Below are positions 26,735-36,380 of a stretch of DNA of 36,413 nucleotides, one piece after another. The stretch comes from JAGOUU01 sp964609155 (lineage in GTDB: Bacteria; Pseudomonadota; Gammaproteobacteria; JAGOUU01): assembly GCA_964609155.1 (NCBI GenBank), contig CAZSRF010000024.1, forward strand, positions 1-36,413. Direction: 5' to 3'. A program made the position numbers and the translations under genes. The stretch's first letter is position 1. The number at the start of each line of letters is the position of its first letter. The notes beneath the pieces are model-generated. The model was not told the origin of the DNA. It searched no databases and worked only from the letters and a program-made list of their open reading frames with translations.

Positions 26735-26882
26735 TGCTTCTCTCCTTTAAATTTACATCAAAATATCCACACTTGATAAAATTAAAAGCCAACCAAAGTA
26801 AATCAACTTAATTTTTATCAACATTGAATGCAATATATTACAGATTTTTTTAATTATATCAAGTTAGAGTTTGAACTACTTA

Positions 26883-28121
26883 TCAAATTTCTAGCTCTTC
26901 TTGCGGAGCTTTATCTAATTTGAAAGCAGCATGTAACGCCCTTACTCCTAACTCTAAATATTTTTCGTCCACAACCACAGAAACTTTAATTTCTGATGTC
27001 GATATCAACTGCATATTGATACCTTCTTGTCCAAAGGTTGAAAACATCGTGGAGGCAATGCCAGCATGTGAACGCATACCGACACCGACAATAGAAATTT
27101 TAACAATCTTATTATCTACAACAACTTCGCGGGCATTTATATCTTTAGCTACATCATTAACTATTTTTTGAGCTCTTGACAGATCTTCTCGATTTACCGT
27201 AAATGTAAAATCTGTATATCCTTCTTTCATACTATTTTGCAATATCATGTCAATAACTATATTAGCTTCGCTAATAGGATTGATAACCTTTGCCGCTATA
27301 CCAGGTTGATCGGGTACCCCTAATACAGACACTTTTGCTTCATTGCGATTAAATGCAATTCCCGTAATCATCGGCTTTTCCATCTTTGAATCCTCATAGG
27401 TAATCAAGGTACCAGGACCTTCTTTAAAACTTGATAAAACCCTAACTGGTACATTATAGCGTCCGGCAAATTCAACTGATCGAATCTGTAGAACTTTAGC
27501 ACCTAAACTAGCTAATTCCAGCATTTCTTCAAATGTTATCCTCTCCATTCGCCTGGCCGCAGGCTCAACTCTCGGATCGGTAGTATACACACCATCAACA
27601 TCGGTAAAAATTTGACACTCTTGAGCTCCTAGAGCCGCTGCAAGAGCAACAGCAGTAGTATCAGAGCCTCCTCTTCCCAGAGTGGTTATATTGCCATCAA
27701 TGTCCACACCTTGAAACCCAGCAACAACAGCTATATAGCCCTGTTCTAAATCTCTTATCAAGTTATCTTGTTTAATGTCAACAATTCGGGCTTTGGTATG
27801 AGCATTATCAGTTAGTATATGAACTTGACCGCCCGTGTAAGATTTCGCCCGATATCCTCTTTTGATAAGCATCATCGTTAGAATAGCAATGCTAACTTGC
27901 TCTCCAGTAGATAATAAAACATCCAATTCCCTTGTGTTTGGTATCGAGTCAACAGAATGAGCTAACCCAAGTAATCGATCTGTTTCACCCGCCATAGCAG
28001 ACAAAACGACAACTACTTTGTGACCATTGTTTATAGCGCTACAGACTTTATCAGCAACATTACTAATACAGTCTATATCTGCAACAGAAGAACCACCAAA
28101 TTTTTGAACTAATAAAGCCAT
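26883..28121 (-). CDS. lysC: Aspartate kinase
   Basis: Phosphorylates L-aspartate, the entry step to lysine/diaminopimelate, threonine and methionine. The N-terminal kinase domain starts VQKFGGSSVAD and contains LGRGGSDTTAVALAAALGA and FTDVDGVYTTDPR. Two C-terminal ACT domains, beginning at about GIAFNRNEAKVSVLG and KISIVGVGM, mediate feedback inhibition. There is no fused homoserine dehydrogenase. Length (412 aa) fits the Pseudomonas-type enzyme. It begins 9 nt after alaS, and the alaS-lysC-csrA order is known from pseudomonads and related groups. Confidence 0.97.
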   Translation of the reverse strand: MALLVQKFGGSSVADIDCISNVADKVCSAINNGHKVVVVLSAMAGETDRLLGLAHSVDSIPNTRELDVLLSTGEQVSIAILTMMLIKRGYRAKSYTGGQVHILTDNAHTKARIVDIKQDNLIRDLEQGYIAVVAGFQGVDIDGNITTLGRGGSDTTAVALAAALGAQECQIFTDVDGVYTTDPRVEPAARRMERITFEEMLELASLGAKVLQIRSVEFAGRYNVPVRVLSSFKEGPGTLITYEDSKMEKPMITGIAFNRNEAKVSVLGVPDQPGIAAKVINPISEANIVIDMILQNSMKEGYTDFTFTVNREDLSRAQKIVNDVAKDINAREVVVDNKIVKISIVGVGMRSHAGIASTMFSTFGQEGINMQLISTSEIKVSVVVDEKYLELGVRALHAAFKLDKAPQEELEI

Positions 28122-28130
28122 GAATATTTC

Positions 28131-30806
28131 TTAGTTATCTAATAATTGTTTAACAGTAGGTAATACAGAAGCCAATGCTGTATCAACCTCTCTAAGCTCA
28201 GAACAACGACCACCAGCCTGAGCCATATCTGGCCGCCCACCACCTTTTCCACCTAGCTGTCCAGCTACTATATTTATAAGTTTACCTGCATGTAGGCGAT
28301 CTGTACAATTATTTGTTACACCAGATATTAAGGTAACTTTGTAACTCTTAGCGTTAGCTTCACTTTCTATTTCAGTTACTGCTAAGATAATAACTGCCTT
28401 TTGAAGCTCACTTTTCAGCTGATCAAGAGTTTCTCTTAAATTTTTACTATTAATGTTAGAAACAGAGTTATCAATTCTAGTTATTAAAACTTTTATCCCA
28501 TTGATATCTATAGCTTTGTCTAATAAATTTTTACCTTGTTGTTTAGCTTGTGATTGCTGATGACCTGAGAGTTCTTTAGATAATAAATTACACTCCTGCT
28601 GTAATTGCTTAATCTTCTCTAGCAAATTATCCGGCGTAGTTTTTAATAGCTCTACCGCCTCACGCAATGTATTTTCACGCTCTTTTAAATACATCCTGGC
28701 AGTATCGCCAGTAATCGCCTCTATACGTCTTATACCGCTAGCAACCCCTCCTTCAGAGGTAATAACAAAAATCCCAATATCACCTGACATATGCGCATGC
28801 GTGCCACCACATAGCTCGACAGAATAGCCGTTACCAAAATTTAAAACACGAACTTTCTCATCATATTTTTCACCGAATAAAGCCATCGCCCCACTATCTA
28901 AAGCCTGTTCAATCTGCATCAAGTCAACACTGGCTTTCGTATTTTTTAAAATCTCTGTATTAACTTCTTGTTCAATAATGTCTAGATCAGACTTACTAAC
29001 AGCCTGATAATAAGCAAAGTCAAAGCGTAAATAATCTGGCCCAACATAAGAGCCCTTTTGAATCACTTGTGTTCCTAAAATTTTACGTAAAGCAGCATGG
29101 AGAAAATGGGTTGCAGTATGATTACGTGCCGTTGCTAATCTTTTGGTTGAATCCACTTCTGCCCATAATTTATCTCCTGTTTTGACTTTTCCAGATTGGA
29201 TAATAATTTGATGCAAATGTGCTTTATTAATCTTAACAGTATTAATAACCCTTGCAGTAAAGCTGTTATCAAGAGCCTTTAAAATCCCTGTATCCCCTAC
29301 TTGCCCACCACCCTCAGCATAGAAGGGAGTACTTGCACTTACGATATAGCCCGTGTTCTCATGGCCAGACAAACTGTCTAAATTATCCTGTTCATTATTT
29401 AAAATAGCCGTTACAGTAATTTCTGCAGAAAGCTGTTCATACCCAACAAAATCTGTAACTTCTGTAATATTTAATGTTTTTTTAGTGTTATTATTTTTAA
29501 AACTACTACTTTGTTTCGAGCGCTCTCTTTGTTCTTTTAGATTCTCTTCGAATGCCTCGATGTCAACAATAAAATTTCTTTCCCGAGCAATATCTAAAAT
29601 TAAATCTATTGGGAACCCATAAGTATCATACAATTCAAAAGCAAATTTGCCATCTAATTGGTTAGTTTTATCTGTTGAGTTATTTAATATTGCTAGTACT
29701 GAATCAATACGTTTTAACCCCTGATCAAGGGTACGCGCAAATTGCTGTTCTTCTTGATGTAAAATTTTTTTAATAATTTCTTTTGCACTTAATAATTCAG
29801 GATATGCTTGCCCCATTTCTATACATAGGCTTTCAGCTAATTTATAAAAGAATGGTTCGCTAACACCTAATTTATTGCCGTGACGAGCTGCTCTACGAAT
29901 AATACGACGAAGGACATAGCCACGCCCTTCGTTAGATGGCATAACACCATCTGCAATTAAAAAGCTACAGGCTCTTATATGATCAGCTATAACTCTTAAA
30001 GATTGGTTCGCTAAATCTTTACAACCAGTAAGTTCAGAAGCAGATTTAATTAAATTAACAAAGAGATCTACTTCATAATTATTATGCACCCCTTGCACTA
30101 CTGCTGCCAAACGCTCAATACCCATTCCAGTATCAACACTTTGCTTAGGTAACGGGGTTAGCTTACCATTTGTATCCCGTTCAAACTGCATGAAAACAAG
30201 ATTCCAGATTTCAATATACCTATCAAGATCTCCATCTGGCGAACCAGGTGGCCCACCTGGTATTTCAGGGCCATGGTCATAAAATATTTCAGTGCAAGGA
30301 CCACATGGACCTGTATCTCCCATGGCCCAAAAATTGTCTTTTTTCCCACAACGAGAGAATCTGTTTGGGTCTACTTTCATGTGATTAAGCCAGATATCAG
30401 CAGCTTCATCATCTTCTTCATAGACAGTTACCCATAATCTTTCAGGAGGTAACTTGATTTCTTTAGTTAAAAAATTCCAGGCTAAGCTGATAGCCTCTTT
30501 TTTAAAATAATCACCAAAACTAAAATTACCTAACATCTCAAAAAAAGTATGGTGTCTTGCTGTATATCCAACATTTTCAAGATCATTATGTTTACCACCT
30601 GCCCGCAAACATCTTTGTACAGAAACAGCCTTAGAGTAACTACGCTCATCAGTACCTAAAAATACATCTTTAAATTGCACCATTCCAGCATTAGTAAACA
30701 ATAAGGTTGGATCATTAGCAGGAACTAACGGGCTGCTTTTAACAACTGTGTGCCCATTTTCTTTAAAATAATCTAAAAATTTCGTTCTAATTTCGGCTAG
30801 TTTCAT
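28131..30806 (-). CDS. alaS: Alanyl-tRNA synthetase
   Basis: Class II synthetase for tRNA-Ala with proofreading. N-terminal catalytic core: PANDPTLLFTNAGMVQFKD and YTARHHTFFEMLGNFSFGDYF. The editing domain retains zinc ligands in HTATHFLH and CGGTHAHMSG. The C-Ala domain ends with GGKGGGRPDMAQAGG. Length (891 aa) is normal. Its ATG overlaps the recX stop as ATGA, so its translation is coupled to recX. Confidence 0.98.
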   Translation of the reverse strand: MKLAEIRTKFLDYFKENGHTVVKSSPLVPANDPTLLFTNAGMVQFKDVFLGTDERSYSKAVSVQRCLRAGGKHNDLENVGYTARHHTFFEMLGNFSFGDYFKKEAISLAWNFLTKEIKLPPERLWVTVYEEDDEAADIWLNHMKVDPNRFSRCGKKDNFWAMGDTGPCGPCTEIFYDHGPEIPGGPPGSPDGDLDRYIEIWNLVFMQFERDTNGKLTPLPKQSVDTGMGIERLAAVVQGVHNNYEVDLFVNLIKSASELTGCKDLANQSLRVIADHIRACSFLIADGVMPSNEGRGYVLRRIIRRAARHGNKLGVSEPFFYKLAESLCIEMGQAYPELLSAKEIIKKILHQEEQQFARTLDQGLKRIDSVLAILNNSTDKTNQLDGKFAFELYDTYGFPIDLILDIARERNFIVDIEAFEENLKEQRERSKQSSSFKNNNTKKTLNITEVTDFVGYEQLSAEITVTAILNNEQDNLDSLSGHENTGYIVSASTPFYAEGGGQVGDTGILKALDNSFTARVINTVKINKAHLHQIIIQSGKVKTGDKLWAEVDSTKRLATARNHTATHFLHAALRKILGTQVIQKGSYVGPDYLRFDFAYYQAVSKSDLDIIEQEVNTEILKNTKASVDLMQIEQALDSGAMALFGEKYDEKVRVLNFGNGYSVELCGGTHAHMSGDIGIFVITSEGGVASGIRRIEAITGDTARMYLKERENTLREAVELLKTTPDNLLEKIKQLQQECNLLSKELSGHQQSQAKQQGKNLLDKAIDINGIKVLITRIDNSVSNINSKNLRETLDQLKSELQKAVIILAVTEIESEANAKSYKVTLISGVTNNCTDRLHAGKLINIVAGQLGGKGGGRPDMAQAGGRCSELREVDTALASVLPTVKQLLDN

Positions 30807-31507
30807 GTTTTAAATATATAACTTATATGATCTGACTGAAAGCCCCTATTATATAGAAATCTTTGGATCTTTGCTTTAAATTGTAGATTATTTTTGTTAA
30901 TATTTTCGCCAAACTTTTTTAGAACTGCACTTTTAGCAAGCTCGTGCCAAAAATGCTCGCTACTTATGCTATCTACGTTATCTATATTATCTAAGCTTAG
31001 ATCTAAATCATCAAATATATTGGCAATAATGCCCAAATCAATACCTTTTTGCTGCATTATATATCTAATTTTAACTGGCCCATGCCCCAAACTAATGCCG
31101 TTACGTAAAAACATACTTGCCGAGCGTAAGTCAGACTGCCAATCATTGTTTTGACACTCCGTAATAACTTGATTAATAACTTCTTCTTCATAATCTGGCT
31201 TTAGCTTGTTTTTTAATTCAGCAACTGAGTACTCTCGACGCGCTAATAATCTTAAAATTTTGCTTTTAGCTTTTTTATAGTTTTCTGTTTCATTTTCTAA
31301 AGTTACATTTATTTTTGATATTTTCGAACCACTAATATCACTTAATTCTTTACTTAATTCTTGTAATCTTTGTTCAGAATCAACTACAGGTTTACTGACA
31401 GTTAAAAAATCTGATTTTGTATTATGAGCAGCTAAAAATTCTTTTAGCTGATCAAGCTTTGCTTGTTTATTTAGTTTATTGAGCTTATCAATTTTGGTAT
31501 CTGTCAT
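30803..31507 (-). CDS. recX: Regulatory protein RecX with N-terminal extension
   Basis: Modulator that binds inside RecA filaments and limits recombinase and coprotease activity. The RecX three-helix repeats occupy roughly residues 75-234: LLARREYSVAELKNKL, FLRNGISLGHGPVKIRYIMQQKG, and KIQRFLYNRGFQSDHISYI. The first 75 residues are a charged extension (LNKLNKQAKLDQLKEFL) that E. coli RecX (166 aa) lacks. No good Shine-Dalgarno precedes the ATG at 31507, so the true start may be an internal non-ATG codon. The gene lies downstream of recA across a structured 130-nt gap and ends in TGA, overlapping alaS by four bases. Confidence 0.9.
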   Translation of the reverse strand: MTDTKIDKLNKLNKQAKLDQLKEFLAAHNTKSDFLTVSKPVVDSEQRLQELSKELSDISGSKISKINVTLENETENYKKAKSKILRLLARREYSVAELKNKLKPDYEEEVINQVITECQNNDWQSDLRSASMFLRNGISLGHGPVKIRYIMQQKGIDLGIIANIFDDLDLSLDNIDNVDSISSEHFWHELAKSAVLKKFGENINKNNLQFKAKIQRFLYNRGFQSDHISYIFKT

Positions 31508-31541
31508 GAGATTAGCACAGCGTCAAGCACTATTACTTCAG

Positions 31542-31617
31542 TATCCCGTCGTTTTGCCTTAGCTTTAAGAGCAAGATAAGCAAACGGTGTCTAAAACCAT
31601 TTGCTCATTCCGGGATA
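31542..31617. ncRNA. Predicted three-way-junction RNA fold between recA and recX
   Basis: A 7-bp outer stem (TATCCCG at 31542-31548, CGGGATA at 31611-31617) encloses two hairpins. One has a 10-bp stem with a single G-U pair (31579-31588 with 31596-31605, 7-nt loop). The other pairs TTGC-CTTA with TAAG-GCAA around a GCTT loop, with one bulge (31554-31574). The pairing works on either strand except for the wobble; the recA-recX transcript runs on the minus strand. No T-run follows, so it is not a standard terminator. The fold is not a tRNA: there is no T-loop sequence. Confidence 0.5.
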
Positions 31618-31638
31618 AACAGCTACGCTTATTCCTTA

Positions 31639-32685
31639 TTATTCTTCCATCAGCTCCATCTCTGCAGCTTCTTGAGTAGCTTTATTTTTTTCCAAATGGC
31701 CAAGGATTTTTTCACGAATCAATCCTTCAATTTCCGCTGCCATTTCAGAGTGCTCTTTTAAGAATTGTCTTGCATTATCTTTACCTTGGCCTATACGTTC
31801 ATTTTTATAACTGTACCAAGCACCAGCTTTAGTAATAAGATCATACTTGACGCCTAATTCTATTACTTCTCCTAAACGTGAAATGCCTTCTCCGTATAAA
31901 ATATCAAAATCAGCTACTGTAAATGGCGGTGCCACTTTATTTTTAACTACTTTTACTTTTGTTTCGCTACCTATGACTTCTTCGCCTTTTTTAATAGCGC
32001 CGGTTCTTCTGATATCTAACCGCACAGAAGCATAAAACTTTAACGCATTACCACCTGTTGTTGTTTCAGGATTACCAAACATTACACCTATTTTCATTCT
32101 TATTTGGTTAATAAAAACTACTAATGTATTAGAACGTTTAATATTACCTGTTAATTTACGCAGTGCCTGAGACATAAGCCTTGCTTGTAAACCCACATGG
32201 TGATCACCCATCTCTCCTTCTATCTCAGCTTTCGGTGTTAATGCAGCAACAGAGTCTACTACAACCATATCAACGGCACCTGAGCGCACAAGCATATCAG
32301 TGATCTCCAAACCTTGTTCCCCTGTATCTGGTTGAGAAACTAATAAGTTATCTACATCTACACCTATTTTACGTGCATATTCCGGATCTAACGCATGCTC
32401 CGCATCAACAAAAGCAGCAACTCCCCCAGCCTTTTGACATTGAGCAATAGCCTCTAAAGTTAAGGTTGTTTTACCTGAAGACTCTGGTCCATAAATCTCT
32501 ACTATGCGCCCTCTTGGTAACCCACCTATCCCTAATGCTAAATCTAACCCTAAGGAACCTGTTGAGATTGCTTCTATATTATGCACCGCTTTTGAATCAC
32601 CTAGACGAATAACCGATCCCGAGCCAAACTGCTTGTCAATTTGACCTAACGCAGCTTGTAAAGCTTTTTGTTTATTTGTGTCCAT
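31639..32685 (-). CDS. recA: Recombinase RecA
   Basis: ATP-dependent strand-exchange protein and SOS coprotease. Walker A GPESSGKT is at 66-73, Walker B is MVVVDSVAAL, loop L1 contains EIEGEMGDHHVG, and loop L2 region reads NQIRMKIGVMFGNPETTTGGNALKFYAS (split here into NQIRMKIGVMFGNPE and TTTGGNALKF). Length (348 aa) is standard and the C-terminus is acidic (EAAEMELMEE). It begins 23 nt below pncC. I see no canonical LexA box in the short pncC-recA gap. Confidence 0.98.
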   Translation of the reverse strand: MDTNKQKALQAALGQIDKQFGSGSVIRLGDSKAVHNIEAISTGSLGLDLALGIGGLPRGRIVEIYGPESSGKTTLTLEAIAQCQKAGGVAAFVDAEHALDPEYARKIGVDVDNLLVSQPDTGEQGLEITDMLVRSGAVDMVVVDSVAALTPKAEIEGEMGDHHVGLQARLMSQALRKLTGNIKRSNTLVVFINQIRMKIGVMFGNPETTTGGNALKFYASVRLDIRRTGAIKKGEEVIGSETKVKVVKNKVAPPFTVADFDILYGEGISRLGEVIELGVKYDLITKAGAWYSYKNERIGQGKDNARQFLKEHSEMAAEIEGLIREKILGHLEKNKATQEAAEMELMEE

Positions 32686-32708
32686 TATCGCCCCTCATAA
32701 ATTTAAAT

Positions 32709-33188
32709 TTAAATTAACTCTATAATTTTTTGCATAGCAATTAATACTGCCTGCTCTCTAATCTCTTTCCTATTACCACTTAGAGATAAACATTCTGCAA
32801 AAGATTGCTTGTTTTTAACTGCTATCCCTAACCATACCATCCCAACAGGTTTTAAATCACTGCCACCACCAGGGCCAGCTACTCCGCTAGTTGCTATCGC
32901 TATATCAGCTCCCGATTGATACAACGCCCCTTCAGCCATTGCTATAACAACCTGTTCACTTACTGCGCCATATTTGATAATTAATTCTTGCGCTACTCCA
33001 AGCTCTTTTATCTTAGATTCATTACTATACGTCACCCATCCTTGGGTAAACCAATCAGAACTACCAGGCACTTCTGTAATAGCTGCACTAATTAAACCAC
33101 CAGTACAAGACTCTGCAGAAACAATTTTTAATTGGTTTTGCTGTAGAAGCTTACCAAGAACACTAGCTACTTTATAAACATTCATCAT
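32709..33188 (-). CDS. pncC: Nicotinamide-nucleotide amidase (CinA C-terminal domain family)
   Basis: Deamidates nicotinamide mononucleotide in pyridine nucleotide salvage. The family signature VSAESCTGGLISAAITEVPGSS is present near the N-terminus (read as VSAESCTGG then LISAAITEVPGSS), followed by ATSGVAGPGGGS and KPVGMVWLG. At 159 aa it is the stand-alone short form. Position immediately before recA matches ygaD in E. coli. Two adjacent ATG codons (33188 and 33185) are possible starts, neither with a clear Shine-Dalgarno. Confidence 0.95.
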   Translation of the reverse strand: MMNVYKVASVLGKLLQQNQLKIVSAESCTGGLISAAITEVPGSSDWFTQGWVTYSNESKIKELGVAQELIIKYGAVSEQVVIAMAEGALYQSGADIAIATSGVAGPGGGSDLKPVGMVWLGIAVKNKQSFAECLSLSGNRKEIREQAVLIAMQKIIELI

Positions 33189-33288
33189 ATATAATCTATC
33201 AATATAATCATTTTAACATTAGTTTTAAATTTTTTATATTATAATACTTAATCAAAATAAACTTTATAAAATACCTAATAAACACCCT

Positions 33289-35976
33289 ATGCAAGAAAGC
33301 ATTAATACTCAACAGCATACACCCATGATGCAACAATACTGGCAAATAAAAAAAGAATATTCAGAATATTATTTATTCTATCGCATGGGTGATTTCTACG
33401 AACTATTTTATGAGGATGCCGTAACGGTTAGTAACTTACTTGATCTAACTCTAACACATAGAGGATCCTCAGCTGGTAAACCTATTCCAATGGCTGGTGT
33501 GCCTTTTCATGCAGTGGATAATTACTTAGCTAAGTTATTAAGACACCCCAGTAATACCAAATCTATTGCTATATGTGAGCAAATAGGCGATCCCCGTACT
33601 AGTAAGGGACCAGTAAAACGTGAAGTAACACGGATTGTCACCCCAGGCACACTCACAGAAGAAAACACTCTTGAGCCTAATGTTCTGAATATTTTAACCT
33701 GCTTATATGCTGCAAAAATTAAAAAACATGATACAAATAACAATGACTACACTTACACACTAGCTAATTTAGAATTAAGTACAGGTAATTTTAATCTTAT
33801 TAATATCGATTCGAGTTCTTATCCATCTTCAAATTTATTAAGCGCTGAATTATATCGCATTAATCCAAAAGAGTTACTAATAGAAGAAGACTTAGAACAA
33901 AAAGATCCTGATTTATATAATATCATAAAAGCACAATTGCCCAATACCTTAATAGTAAAACGCCCTCCTTGGGAATTTAATATTGCCCAGGCTAAACTAA
34001 GATTATGTCAACAATTTGGATGCAACGATCTAACTTCTTTTGAAATAGAAAACAACCCAACAGCGATTATTACAGCAGGTGCTATATTACTCTACGTTGC
34101 CAATACACAAAAAAGTGCACTACCTCATATTAATAATTTACGATTAATGACACCTACTAATTTTATTATATTAGATGCTACTACTAGAAAAAATCTTGAA
34201 TTATCCGACAGCCCTAATAGCTTATTATCAGTTATAGATAAATGCAAGACCTCTATGGGACATCGTTTATTATATCAAAACATTAATAGCCCTATTCGAG
34301 ATCAACAGCTCTTGAATTTAAAATATTCAGCTATAGAATCTTTTATCAGATCAGATCAACAAAGCAATCTGATAGAAGAAATACAAGACATTTTAAAAAC
34401 AATTAGCGATTTACCAAGAATCACAGCTAGAATAAGCTTGTTTACAGCCAGACCACGTGATTTAATCAAACTAAAAATATCTTTACTCGCCATTCCCAAC
34501 TTAAAAAATATCATAGATAAATTAATATCTTCAAATATTAAACATCCCAATATTTTATTAAAAAGTCTCGATCAGAATATTCATAACTTTAAAGACATAA
34601 GCGATAAACTCAGTAACGCTCTGAAAACAGAGCCTAGTATGCTAATACGTGATGGCGATGTCATTGCTGATGGCTACGATACACAGCTTGATGAATTAAG
34701 AAACATTTTTAACAATACTGCTGATATATTAAATAAGATTGAAACACAGGAACAATCTTTAACTAAAATAAACACATTAAAAGTTGGGTATAATAATGTT
34801 CATGGGTTTTATATTGAGATCTCAAAAACACAGAGTTTTAACTCTGTTAATATCCCAAGTCACTACCAGCGTCGTCAAACCTTGAAAAACGCTGAAAGAT
34901 ATATCACACCAGAATTAAAAGAATTTGAAGAAAAATACTTAAGTAGTCGTGAAAAAGCTCTAGATAGAGAAAAGTTTTTATATCAAGAGTTATTAAATTT
35001 CTTACATAATTACATTGCACCACTTCAAGTATCAGCTGATAATATCGCAGAAATCGATATATTAGTAAATTTTGCTGAACGTGCTATTACTTTAGGTTTA
35101 ACAAAACCTAATTTATCTGAAAAAAAACAAATAAAATACAATGCTGGTAAACATTTAGTAGTAGCAGAAAAAACTGACAAGCCATTTATAAGTAATGATC
35201 TAGTCTTAAGTGAATCGGTGACATCTTTATTAATCACCGGCCCTAATATGGGTGGAAAATCAACCTATATGCGTCAAACAGCTTTAATAATAGTCTTAGC
35301 ACATATTGGTTCTTTTGTTCCCGCACAAAATTGCACTCTTGGGCCTATAGATAGAATCTTCACTCGTATCGGTGCCAGCGATGATTTAGCAAGCAATCGA
35401 TCAACATTTATGGTAGAAATGACAGAAACTGCTAATCTATTAAGATTTGCAACAGATTCAAGCGTGGTTTTGTTAGATGAAATCGGCCGTGGCACTAGCA
35501 CCTACGATGGTTTGGCTCTTGCTTCAGCCTGTTTTGAATACCTAACCAGTACAATTAAAAGCTTTACTTTATTTGCAACACATTTTTTTGAGCTAACAAA
35601 GCTTACAGATAGGATATGTTCTGCACGCAATGTTCATTTTGATGCTATTAAACAAAATGATATGCTTATATTTCTGCATAAAATTAAACCAGGTGCTACT
35701 GATAAAAGTTATGGTCTAGAAGTAGCTAAACTAGCTGGAGTACCCAGTAATGTGATTGCTAGGGCTGAATATATTTTAGCAAATCTTGAAGATACAAATA
35801 CTACTATGCAATCTGATATACATCTTTGTCATAATATCACACAACCACTATCTCAAACTGATTATAAAAAAATTATAGAAAAAATTAGCAATCTTGATTT
35901 AAACAATTTAAGCCCTAAACAGAGTTTAGATTTGTTGTATGAAATTAAAAAAAATTTGGATAGTTTGGATAGTTAA
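33289..35976 (+). CDS. mutS: DNA mismatch repair protein MutS
   Basis: Recognises mismatches and recruits MutL. The mismatch-probing Phe-Xaa-Glu is F36-Y37-E38, the same numbering as E. coli. Connector, lever and clamp domains fill the middle. The ATPase domain has Walker A GPNMGGKS (651-658), Walker B VVLLDEIGRGTST, and the signature ATHFFELTKL. A C-terminal HTH-like segment follows to residue 895, slightly longer than E. coli (853). The ATG matches the conserved start. It is divergent from pncC across 100 bp of very AT-rich DNA containing TATAAT at 33240-33245, a possible -10. Confidence 0.98.
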   Translation: MQESINTQQHTPMMQQYWQIKKEYSEYYLFYRMGDFYELFYEDAVTVSNLLDLTLTHRGSSAGKPIPMAGVPFHAVDNYLAKLLRHPSNTKSIAICEQIGDPRTSKGPVKREVTRIVTPGTLTEENTLEPNVLNILTCLYAAKIKKHDTNNNDYTYTLANLELSTGNFNLINIDSSSYPSSNLLSAELYRINPKELLIEEDLEQKDPDLYNIIKAQLPNTLIVKRPPWEFNIAQAKLRLCQQFGCNDLTSFEIENNPTAIITAGAILLYVANTQKSALPHINNLRLMTPTNFIILDATTRKNLELSDSPNSLLSVIDKCKTSMGHRLLYQNINSPIRDQQLLNLKYSAIESFIRSDQQSNLIEEIQDILKTISDLPRITARISLFTARPRDLIKLKISLLAIPNLKNIIDKLISSNIKHPNILLKSLDQNIHNFKDISDKLSNALKTEPSMLIRDGDVIADGYDTQLDELRNIFNNTADILNKIETQEQSLTKINTLKVGYNNVHGFYIEISKTQSFNSVNIPSHYQRRQTLKNAERYITPELKEFEEKYLSSREKALDREKFLYQELLNFLHNYIAPLQVSADNIAEIDILVNFAERAITLGLTKPNLSEKKQIKYNAGKHLVVAEKTDKPFISNDLVLSESVTSLLITGPNMGGKSTYMRQTALIIVLAHIGSFVPAQNCTLGPIDRIFTRIGASDDLASNRSTFMVEMTETANLLRFATDSSVVLLDEIGRGTSTYDGLALASACFEYLTSTIKSFTLFATHFFELTKLTDRICSARNVHFDAIKQNDMLIFLHKIKPGATDKSYGLEVAKLAGVPSNVIARAEYILANLEDTNTTMQSDIHLCHNITQPLSQTDYKKIIEKISNLDLNNLSPKQSLDLLYEIKKNLDSLDS

Positions 35977-36098
35977 TTTTAATTCAACGATATGCCCTCT
36001 AGTCTAAAAGACTATAATTCTATAGCTATGAATACTAGATTAGTGCATGTTTTTTTTACAAAAAACAGCTATTTACCGACTTGTAAATAAATATTCTC

Positions 36099-36128
36099 TT
36101 TACAAATATTTCTAAATAGTCGTATATT
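36099..36128 (+). promoter_or_regulatory. Possible sigma-70 promoter before the upp fragment
   Basis: TTTACA (36099-36104), an 18-base spacer and TATATT (36123-36128), 34 bases before the ATG of the truncated upp. The matches are four or five of six at each element in a strongly AT-rich stretch, so chance is possible. Confidence 0.4.
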
Positions 36129-36161
36129 GAACATAACATCTTTTTGATGACTGAATAATCT

Positions 36162-36380
36162 ATGACAACTGTTATTAAACACCCTTTAGCTAGCAGTTTA
36201 CTAGCAAAGCTACGCGACAAAAAAACAAGTCATTCAGAATACAGAAATTTATGTAAATCATTAACTACTATTGTAGGCATATATGCCAGTCAAGATCTAT
36301 CTGTACATGAGATTTCTGTAAACACACCAATCTGCGAAGCATTGTGTCAAGTTATCTCAAAACCCACATTGATCATGTAG
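36162..36380 (+). pseudogene. upp: Truncated uracil phosphoribosyltransferase (N-terminal third)
   Basis: The 72 codons resemble the start of UPRTase, the uracil salvage enzyme making UMP: HPLASSLLAKLRDKKTS, YRNLCKSLTTIVGIYASQDL, VNTPICEAL. In full enzymes KxTLI is followed by VPILRAGLGM and then, much later, the PRPP-binding loop. Here TLI is followed by M and a TAG stop, and the 33 remaining bases show no continuation in any frame. The PRPP and uracil sites are therefore absent and the protein should be inactive. A weak promoter precedes it; no ribosome-binding site is seen. A remnant after deletion or insertion is the simplest reading, though the other part may lie beyond the window. Confidence 0.7.

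Noticed and set aside
31542..31617. tRNA or tRNA-like gene between recA and recX
   Set aside because: Length and the 7-bp end stem fit, but there is no GGTTCGA T-loop, no D-arm pattern and no cloverleaf.
35977..36161. Rsm/Csr-type small RNA after mutS
   Set aside because: No repeated GGA loops and no GacA-box inverted repeat; only a short TAGTCT/AGACTA hairpin at 36000-36014 without a T-run.
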